A stretch of DNA of 64,000 nt, from NCBI GenBank assembly GCA_964498095.1, contig CAZCFY010000003.1, positions 124,001 through 188,000 on the forward strand, written 5' to 3'. Of this stretch, positions 57,947 through 64,000 are shown piece after piece. A program made the translations under genes and the position numbers. Source of the stretch: SG-bin7 sp964498095. GTDB taxonomy: Bacteria; Bdellovibrionota; Bdellovibrionia; Bdellovibrionales; SG-bin7. Below the pieces are notes generated by a model that saw nothing but the letters and a program-made list of their open reading frames with translations, was not told the origin of the DNA and did no database searches. Position 1 is the first letter of the stretch; every line of letters begins with the position of its first letter.

Positions 57947-59316
57947 AAAGATTTCCCGTCGGTTTTGGCGGGTTCTTTTATAATTTTCTCCAGCAGCAAG
58001 TCGTCTATTTTTGAAGATTTCAATACCAGGTTCTCTTTAGCTAAATTTGTCCTGGTATAGATAAATCGGTCAGGCCCCTCGACAAACTTTTCTCCGATGC
58101 TAAAATCTAAAACCGCCTTCCCTGTTTGATCTTTTAACGTTAGCCGTGATTGCGGTGGATTTAAGCCTTTGACGGCATCCTGACTCGTTAGATAGCGATC
58201 AACCGCTAAATCACGCAGCTTGCCGACTAACGAGTTTAGGATTGCCTGATCGACTTCTTTAGCTTTTTCCGTCCCGGCCATCTTCCATTGGTCTTTGGCT
58301 TTTTCCAAAGTGACCTTTAAATTAGGGCTACTGACTTCTAGCCGTGTGACGGTTGATTCATCAAAGGTAAACGGAAACTTTTTATCACGGAAGTCAGAAA
58401 GTGTTTTTTGTAGTGGTGCGATCATTGCAGTGGTTACTTCGTAAATTATTGGCCTCTGACTTGTGACCAAAAATACCTTTTGATCTTTAATTTTAGCGAG
58501 AACTTCAATCTCCTTTTTCTCGGCGGTCAGACGTAACCGCAATGTGGGCTTATCAAGCCCAAATTTATTTTTATCCGTCGCCGACGCAGAATCGCTGGCA
58601 AAATCATGGGCCTTAACGTACTTAAGTGCCGAAATCCAATCCGTAATGGCTTTGGGATCAAGTTTTAGCTCTCGATTAGCCGGATTTATCCAGTTTTCAG
58701 CCGCTTTTTCTAAAACCGTTTCGGGTTTTCCCTCTACCTGGACGGCAAATTTATTTGGGTTTAGGTCACCGAGAATTTCTTTGCCGCGAAATTCTTTTAA
58801 TGGTTTATCAAGTACGTCCCCAAACGTCGAAGACGCCAGTAGCACTTCACTACGTCCATCGATCATGATGTGATATTGACGGCCATCAAAAGTCTTTTGC
58901 GAACTGACTTTGATTTTTTTGCTGGCCTTAGGAGTCTTTATCTCGATAAATCCCGAGGCCGCATCAAAGCCATAGTTCTTGGGGTCAAAACTTGTTCCTT
59001 CATCGGCTTTTATGGGCTCTTCTTTTTCACTCATTAAGGTGGATACCAATGATTCCACCGTATATTTGTCAGCCGTTTCACTAAGCGGGGACGTTAAATT
59101 CCAAACCCCTTCGGTTTTGACAAGCTCAATGTCCGTTGTCCCCTTTTGCCAACGAACGCCGGTGACTTCGTCCTCTTTAAAATCCCGAAGGAGCTTAATC
59201 CCTTCGGTTTCCAGCAATTTTTCTTCTTGCGCCTTCTTAAATTCAAAAAAATAAGTGTAGGCACCAATGGCTAAAACCAAAACCGCAAAAATATAGGTGC
59301 TACTAAATTTCTTCAC
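57943..59316 (-). CDS. DUF4340-domain protein (Gld-type ABC transporter partner)
   Basis: 457 residues from a GTG start that overlaps the gldG-like stop (GTGA). One N-terminal transmembrane helix (about 7-23), then two or three repeats of the DUF4340 beta-rich fold: GVRWQKGTTDIELVKTEGVWNL, TVESLVSTLMSEK, and RLEVSSPNLKVTLEKAKDQWKM. DUF4340 proteins often follow gldG-like genes in an ABC transporter operon and are thought to be membrane-anchored extracytoplasmic parts. Exact role unknown. Confidence 0.82.
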   Translation of the reverse strand: MKKFSSTYIFAVLVLAIGAYTYFFEFKKAQEEKLLETEGIKLLRDFKEDEVTGVRWQKGTTDIELVKTEGVWNLTSPLSETADKYTVESLVSTLMSEKEEPIKADEGTSFDPKNYGFDAASGFIEIKTPKASKKIKVSSQKTFDGRQYHIMIDGRSEVLLASSTFGDVLDKPLKEFRGKEILGDLNPNKFAVQVEGKPETVLEKAAENWINPANRELKLDPKAITDWISALKYVKAHDFASDSASATDKNKFGLDKPTLRLRLTAEKKEIEVLAKIKDQKVFLVTSQRPIIYEVTTAMIAPLQKTLSDFRDKKFPFTFDESTVTRLEVSSPNLKVTLEKAKDQWKMAGTEKAKEVDQAILNSLVGKLRDLAVDRYLTSQDAVKGLNPPQSRLTLKDQTGKAVLDFSIGEKFVEGPDRFIYTRTNLAKENLVLKSSKIDDLLLEKIIKEPAKTDGKSL

Positions 59317-60887
59317 GCCGTTCTCCTACGGAACCAAATCACGGTACCGCTAATAAAAAGTAAAATTGACAGCGGCACATAGACACCCAAAACTAACAGA
59401 TAAAGTTTATTTTGTGGCAACACTATATTGACGCCTTTGGGGGTTTTAGGGCGGATGCTTACGAGGTCCGTATCCTTACTGAGAGCGGCTACGGCATTTA
59501 GCGCAAGATTGCGGTTGGGATCTTGACGGAATAAACCGCCAAAAAACATATCGCTATCGCCAAACACGACCATATTAAATTCCTTTTGATCGGGAGCTGC
59601 GGCTTTGCCGCCTTCGGGAAACTTGCCTTTTACTTCCATCGCAACGACATGAGGGCCTTGATTTTCTTTCGTAATCCCAATGTCGCTACCATTTTTTGGC
59701 AGATCTTTTAACACCAGGCTCACTTGGCTTGTCTTTATGATGTCATCTAATATCAGACCGGCGGGCGCGGGATTTACACGCTTAAGAGCACTGGCCATAT
59801 TAAATAGAATCCGGTCATTCCCGGAGCGCAGTCCTTTAACCGCCTGACTGATGCTGCTAAATTCCATCCCCACGGAGATAGTGATGCTGCCTAACTGCTG
59901 ACCGATGGCATCTAGCAAATAAGTGTTTGTAAAATCAATGCCGAATTCCTTCAAAAAAGGCGCGAGATTATGTTTTAATCCTGGATCAACTGCGATTAAA
60001 AAATTCCCGCCGGCTTTGGCGTAGTCGCGCAAACTTTTTAGCTCGTTTTCCAAAAATAAGTTCTTGGGTCCAATAATTGCCACGACATTGGCATCATCAG
60101 GAACTTTTTTTAGCGTCATCAAATCCAAGGATTTAACTTCGTAGGCGTTGTCATTGAGGGCTTCTTTAAATTCGCTGATATCAGGATTACGATCCGGACT
60201 TGAGTCCGGCTCTAGCGACCATTCGCCATGGCCCTTGGTAAAATAAATCGCCTTCTTTTTGTCGCGGCTCGCGTTGATAAGCGCCGTTGTCATCCCCTGC
60301 TCATCGAGCGTATTTAGGCGGCTTTTTCGCCCATTATATACGATAACGGCGGTCGCTTTAGGGGTATTTATTCCAAACTCTTTGGCTTGCGCGGGGGCGG
60401 TCAATGAATTTACCGCTTCAAATTTAATTTCGCGTTTTTTCTCTTGATAAAGTGCCACGACATCGCGAAACGCAATTTTGTCGCGCTGATTGTCACGATC
60501 CCGCGGATCATAAAAAAGCTTAACTTGAATTTCGTCTTTCATCCCGGCCAAGATTTTTGAGCTTTGATCGGAGAGGGAATTTAAGCCCTCTGTCGTCATA
60601 TCAAAAGTTTTGTTATGGCGAAATGTCATATAGTTTATCGACATCAGCAGAGCCAACGTTAAGAGTATCAACGCTCCCATATTCATACCGTGTTTAGTCG
60701 TGCGCATCGTAAGAAATTCCCAATAAAGAGCGCGGTCTTTAACGAGAGACACGACGACAAGCACCCCAGCCGCGATGACCACATATATTAGCGCTGGATG
60801 CCAAGTACTTAAAATAAATTTAAAGAAAGCGACGATACCCAAAAGCAAACCGGCAATGACCCATAATCCAATACCTAACCGACTCAT
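59313..60887 (-). CDS. GldG-like auxiliary component of ABC transporter
   Basis: 524 residues from the ATG at 60887-60885, chosen because GGAGGT lies just upstream and the permease stop sits two bases before. A TTG at 60911 would read inside the permease gene. Several N-terminal transmembrane helices (to about 90) are followed by a large extracytoplasmic domain with IQVKLFYDPRDRDNQRDKI, YFTKGHGEWSLEP (about 203-215) and FLIAVDPGLK (about 276-285), typical of GldG/IFT52-like ABC-associated proteins. The C-terminal helix is at about 498-518. It acts with the GldA/GldF-like pair. Confidence 0.85.
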   Translation of the reverse strand: MSRLGIGLWVIAGLLLGIVAFFKFILSTWHPALIYVVIAAGVLVVVSLVKDRALYWEFLTMRTTKHGMNMGALILLTLALLMSINYMTFRHNKTFDMTTEGLNSLSDQSSKILAGMKDEIQVKLFYDPRDRDNQRDKIAFRDVVALYQEKKREIKFEAVNSLTAPAQAKEFGINTPKATAVIVYNGRKSRLNTLDEQGMTTALINASRDKKKAIYFTKGHGEWSLEPDSSPDRNPDISEFKEALNDNAYEVKSLDLMTLKKVPDDANVVAIIGPKNLFLENELKSLRDYAKAGGNFLIAVDPGLKHNLAPFLKEFGIDFTNTYLLDAIGQQLGSITISVGMEFSSISQAVKGLRSGNDRILFNMASALKRVNPAPAGLILDDIIKTSQVSLVLKDLPKNGSDIGITKENQGPHVVAMEVKGKFPEGGKAAAPDQKEFNMVVFGDSDMFFGGLFRQDPNRNLALNAVAALSKDTDLVSIRPKTPKGVNIVLPQNKLYLLVLGVYVPLSILLFISGTVIWFRRRTA

Positions 60888-60888
60888 G

Positions 60889-61665
60889 CTACCTCCATCT
60901 TGCCGACTCAACTACACGTTGAGTTAAAAAACAATTTAAGCCAATCACGCTTAAGAAAAACATAATTGACGTAAGTTTGATTGTACCTTTAACAAAGCCT
61001 TTAAAAAAATGTTCACCCACGGACAGATACTCGAAAATCGCAATCATAGTGGGCGAATCCGTCATTTCTGTCGCCGAACCCACAAACCAAAACATCAGGT
61101 TAAAAATAAAACCTAAAATAACCGCCAGCAAAATAGAATTTGTTAGCGAAGAAGCGAACATGCCAATGGCGATATAAGAAGCCGTCAACAGCATTAAGCC
61201 CAAGTAAGCAGAGAAGAGTGGGCCCCATTGAACCTCAGCCACGCCGCCAAACCAAACGCTTAACGGATGAATTAACGAAACGAATACCAAAATCCAAGCG
61301 GCCGCTACCCCCGCGAGAAATTTACCCATGACAATTTGCGTGCTATTCACTGGCGCCGTTAACAACAAGTCAAAAGTGTTTAGCTTTTTATCTTCCGTAA
61401 AAAACTTCATTGATATAGCCGGCACGGCGAATAACATCAGCAAATTTACCGTGGAAATGTGAAAGCCGAAAACTTGGTAATGGAGACTGCCGCCACCGCC
61501 GCCCTCCATGCCCATCATATGCTGGCTCTGCATGGCAAATTGTTTTAGAAAGGATGGAAACCATAATGCCCATATTCCCGAGCAAAGACTGGCTACCACG
61601 TAAAATAAGGGAGTCGTAATCAAGGCGCGCAAGTCCCGCCATGCAATCGTTAACGTACCTCTCAT
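60889..61665 (-). CDS. ABC-2 type permease (GldF-like)
   Basis: 258 residues with six or so transmembrane helices (about 16-35, 69-87, 109-130, 144-165, 172-195, 230-248). KFFTEDKKLNTFDLLLTAPVNSTQIVMGKF (about 84-113) is the cytoplasmic coupling loop of ABC-2 permeases such as GldF and NosY. The start overlaps the ATPase stop (ATGA at 61662-61665), and the gldG-like ATG follows one base after the stop TAG. Transported substrate unknown. Confidence 0.9.
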   Translation of the reverse strand: MRGTLTIAWRDLRALITTPLFYVVASLCSGIWALWFPSFLKQFAMQSQHMMGMEGGGGGSLHYQVFGFHISTVNLLMLFAVPAISMKFFTEDKKLNTFDLLLTAPVNSTQIVMGKFLAGVAAAWILVFVSLIHPLSVWFGGVAEVQWGPLFSAYLGLMLLTASYIAIGMFASSLTNSILLAVILGFIFNLMFWFVGSATEMTDSPTMIAIFEYLSVGEHFFKGFVKGTIKLTSIMFFLSVIGLNCFLTQRVVESARWR

Positions 61666-62603
61666 AGAGTAACTCCTTTGAGATTTTCGGAAGTTAATTT
61701 AATAAATATATCTTCTAAACTCGAACCTACCGGCTGCATTTGCATAAGACCCGCGCCTTCGGTGACAATGTGGGCGGCGATTTTTTCAATAACGTCGTCA
61801 CCGCTTTTTAAGCTGACTTCAAAAATGCCATTTTCATCCACCGGGCTTACTTTCTCGACGCCGTTTACGCCGAGCAAAGATTTTTGCACCTTTTCGCTAT
61901 TGCGGCGCACCCGCACTTGCACGCGCGAAGTCCCGCCCATTTTTTGCGTGAGACCAGAAATCGTGTCTTCCGCAATAATTTTGCCCCGGTTGATAATAAT
62001 GATGCGCTGACAAGTGGCTTGGACTTCTGGCAGAACGTGAGTGGATAAAATAATCGTATGCTGCCCAGCAAGTTCTTTAATGAGCTGACGTATCTCCGCC
62101 ACCTGCCGCGGATCGAGTCCCACGGTCGGCTCGTCAAGAATTAATACTTCCGGATCAGAAACTATTGCTTGGGCAATTCCCACGCGCTGCTTAAATCCCT
62201 TGGAAAGATTTTGGATTAACCGGTTGGCGACTCCGCCTAAATTTGTTTTTTCAAGGGCGCGGTCAACGCTGGCCCTCACTTTTGCGCGCGGTACTTTTTT
62301 AAGATTGGCAACGAACGTCAGATAATCCCTGACATACATGTCAAAATAAACAGGTGGGATCTCCGGAAGGTATCCAATTTTTTCTTTTACCTCGATGGGG
62401 TTTTCAAACACATCAAAACCAGCAACTTTAACGACTCCCGAACTCGGAGCCATGTAACCAGTAATGATCTTCATGGTCGTTGACTTTCCGGCACCGTTGG
62501 GTCCGAGAAAACCAACCACCTCACCTTTGCGCACGCTAAAATTCAAATTATCTATGGCGCGATGAGGGCCATAGTTCTTGGTTAGATCACGAACTTCAAT
62601 CAT
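61662..62603 (-). CDS. ABC transporter ATP-binding protein (GldA-like)
   Basis: 313 residues from the ATG at 62603-62601, with GGAGGA seven bases upstream. An in-frame GTG at 62618 lies inside that site. Walker A GPNGAGKSTT (about 34-43), signature LSKGFKQRVGIAQ (about 134-146), Walker B VLILDEPTVGLD (about 153-164), H-loop STHVLPEV. The C-terminal extension (about 220-313) is common in gliding-type and Na+-efflux ABC ATPases. First gene of a seven-gene operon running to 55364 with short or overlapping junctions. Confidence 0.92.
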   Translation of the reverse strand: MIEVRDLTKNYGPHRAIDNLNFSVRKGEVVGFLGPNGAGKSTTMKIITGYMAPSSGVVKVAGFDVFENPIEVKEKIGYLPEIPPVYFDMYVRDYLTFVANLKKVPRAKVRASVDRALEKTNLGGVANRLIQNLSKGFKQRVGIAQAIVSDPEVLILDEPTVGLDPRQVAEIRQLIKELAGQHTIILSTHVLPEVQATCQRIIIINRGKIIAEDTISGLTQKMGGTSRVQVRVRRNSEKVQKSLLGVNGVEKVSPVDENGIFEVSLKSGDDVIEKIAAHIVTEGAGLMQMQPVGSSLEDIFIKLTSENLKGVTL

Positions 62604-62694
62604 GGAAAATTCCTCCACTCAAAAGTGTGAAAAAACTAGCCAATATCGTCAAGTTAGGAGATTGGTAAGTGACGCAAGATAGCCAGGTTTTGAC

Positions 62695-63912
62695 TTATTT
62701 TTGATCATCAATGCGCACGCGAATCACCCGTTCGTTCCGATAATTCACGCGGCCAAGCGAATCGCCCTTAATGGGCGTGACAAATCGGCATTCAGTGACC
62801 AATACCTCAAAGGTTCCTCCAAGGTTCTTTTTGCGCCCTAGAGTCTCATTGATTAACCAAGAGGCGATTTTATAGAGGTCACTGTCGGCAACCTTTAAAC
62901 TGCGGTCAAAGTAGACTATGCCGTGGGCGCCCGGATAATCTTTTAAGTGAAGCCAAAGATGCCAAGCTTTTGCGCTACGGAGAAGCTTGAGATTGTCGCT
63001 TGCGGACTTTCCAAAAGACGCCGTAACGTTGTTTTCTAATCTTAGCGTACGCTGTTCAACGCGCTCCTTTAATTTGACGGGTGGCAATTTTTCTGTCGGG
63101 GTTTTCTTAGGAAGAGCCTCTATGGCCAATAAAATTTCTTGGCGGCGATTTTCGGCGCGCTTAATCTTTTCGTCTAAGTCCTTGGCTTTTGCAAAGCAGT
63201 TTTGCATGTTCCAAGAAACCGTTTTTTTCTTATCAACAAAAGCCGCAAAGTCATCCGGCACCTCGAGGCTTTGATTTTCTTTTAGCCAATCACCCAAGGG
63301 GCGCCAAAGTTTGGCCTTTTTTTCTAAAATGTCGGCAGCCAACTTTTGCAGTGATTTTTCCAATCGCTGTTTTTCACTTTGCCGCCAGGCTTCAATATCT
63401 AAAATTTTTTCGGCTTTGGGCTTCTGCGCCGACCACTCTAGATAGACTTGTCTTGGCGTGCGTGGATTTTCATCGTAAATAAAATCAGATTTTCCCACTG
63501 GAAGCTCCTGGACTTTAGCCCATGCGACGCGGCCCCGCCCGCAAGTGGCAATTAAATTTACACCGTGGGGAAAAAGCCTCACTTCCAATTTGGCGTCGCT
63601 AAATGCTAGGCTCAAAACTCGTCCAAGATGCGGGTCAAACTCCACGGCAGTTAGTTTTTTTTCGCCGAAATGGGCATTTAGAAACAATTGCAGAGGCGTA
63701 GTTATCTTTTTAAGACGGCGGGGTTCATCCAGTAAGAGCAAAAGGGGAGTTTTTTTATCTAAAACGACCCAAATCCAATTAAGTTTACCGGATTTCCAGA
63801 GTGCTAAACCAAATTCGTTTGATGAACCCATCACTTTTTGCACCTGGCCGCCGACGAGGGTACGCAAATCTTCGGCCAGCAATTCCAATTCTGAGATGGT
63901 CAATGGTTTCAT
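62695..63912 (-). CDS. NFACT-domain (RqcH / FbpA-like) ribosome-associated protein
   Basis: 405 residues, shorter than RqcH of Bacillus (about 570). The N-terminal NFACT-N domain runs to about residue 150. A coiled helical section (about 170-270) follows, and the NFACT-R domain at about 285-395 has GKSASDNLKLLRSAKAWHLW and LKDYPGAHGIVYF, close to the usual KDxPGSH motif. In RqcH an Asp-Arg pair at 97-98 is needed to recruit tRNA-Ala for Ala-tailing. Here the matching position reads HLGR, with Gly97 and Arg98. So it could bind stalled 50S subunits but may not add tails. It lies upstream of the ABC operon on the same strand, with a 91-base gap. Nothing was found at 63913-64000. Confidence 0.8.
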   Translation of the reverse strand: MKPLTISELELLAEDLRTLVGGQVQKVMGSSNEFGLALWKSGKLNWIWVVLDKKTPLLLLLDEPRRLKKITTPLQLFLNAHFGEKKLTAVEFDPHLGRVLSLAFSDAKLEVRLFPHGVNLIATCGRGRVAWAKVQELPVGKSDFIYDENPRTPRQVYLEWSAQKPKAEKILDIEAWRQSEKQRLEKSLQKLAADILEKKAKLWRPLGDWLKENQSLEVPDDFAAFVDKKKTVSWNMQNCFAKAKDLDEKIKRAENRRQEILLAIEALPKKTPTEKLPPVKLKERVEQRTLRLENNVTASFGKSASDNLKLLRSAKAWHLWLHLKDYPGAHGIVYFDRSLKVADSDLYKIASWLINETLGRKKNLGGTFEVLVTECRFVTPIKGDSLGRVNYRNERVIRVRIDDQK

Positions 63913-64000
63913 TTTTAATCACTCTCTCGCGCCTTAGGCACAGATATAGTCTGAAACTCTAAAAAACACCAATAGAATACCGAATATTTACGCGAAACTA

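Overview
The window (about 45% G+C by eye, densely coded, Gram-negative) most resembles a Bdellovibrionota-type or other deltaproteobacteria-like genome. The reasons are the large number of secreted and outer-membrane proteins, the spore-photoproduct-lyase-like radical SAM gene in a non-sporeformer, and the many proteins without a recognised family. Genus and species cannot be fixed from the sequence alone. No rRNA or tRNA gene, prophage or CRISPR array was seen.

Layout. 1-3.1 kb: hisC-cmk-rpsA on the minus strand (rpsA cut by the window edge) and an HD-domain hydrolase. 3.3-4.8 kb: a type III polyketide synthase translationally coupled to an ICMT-type methyltransferase. 4.8-11.2 kb: the most unusual locus, a three-gene urate degradation operon. 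It encodes a PuuD-type membrane urate oxidase whose C-terminal domain is a blue-copper (cupredoxin) domain in place of cytochrome c, a 5-hydroxyisourate hydrolase, and a 1490-residue protein. That protein joins a malate synthase-like domain, an OHCU decarboxylase, a serine beta-lactamase-fold domain and two allantoicase repeats. 11.2-20 kb: aspartokinase, secreted serine hydrolase, a 909-residue secreted repeat protein, an OprO/P-type porin, a bufferin-like Cys-rich peptide and argS. 20-31.8 kb: a run of secreted and outer-membrane proteins (beta-propeller, alpha/beta hydrolase, glycine-rich collagen-like protein, PstS, an exported squalene-hopene-cyclase-like protein, a papain-like protein, OMPs). 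32-39 kb: ilvA, a secreted phospholipase D-like protein, a secreted EEP-family protein and a TolC-like channel. 39-42.3 kb: gap-pgk-tpiA. 43.5-44.9 kb: a RAYT/Y1-type transposase between two sets of degenerate tandem repeats. 44.9-49.7 kb: tmk-holB-tatD, secG, a FecR-like/AgmX-type protein and an App1-like phosphatase. 50-54.4 kb: a small accessory locus with an N-acyltransferase and a haem-oxygenase-like diiron oxidase, an XRE regulator and a sensor-like protein, then a SPL-like radical SAM pair. 54.4-63.9 kb: a seven-gene Gld-type ABC transporter operon ending in a GHMP sugar kinase, a DUF429 protein and a glutamine amidotransferase, preceded upstream by an NFACT-domain protein.

How it fits together. 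The purine operon can be read as one pathway: urate to 5-hydroxyisourate (copper-domain PuuD), to OHCU (HIU hydrolase), to allantoin (OHCU decarboxylase domain), to allantoate (no classical allantoinase here; the beta-lactamase-fold domain sits in that position), to ureidoglycolate (allantoicase repeats), to glyoxylate and then malate (malate synthase domain). This would let the cell draw carbon and nitrogen from nucleic-acid purines, for example those of prey or scavenged material. The many exported hydrolases (phospholipase D-like, EEP family, papain-like, serine hydrolases) fit a lifestyle that feeds on macromolecules. These functional readings are inference from domain content. The domain content itself is read from conserved motifs in the translated sequence.
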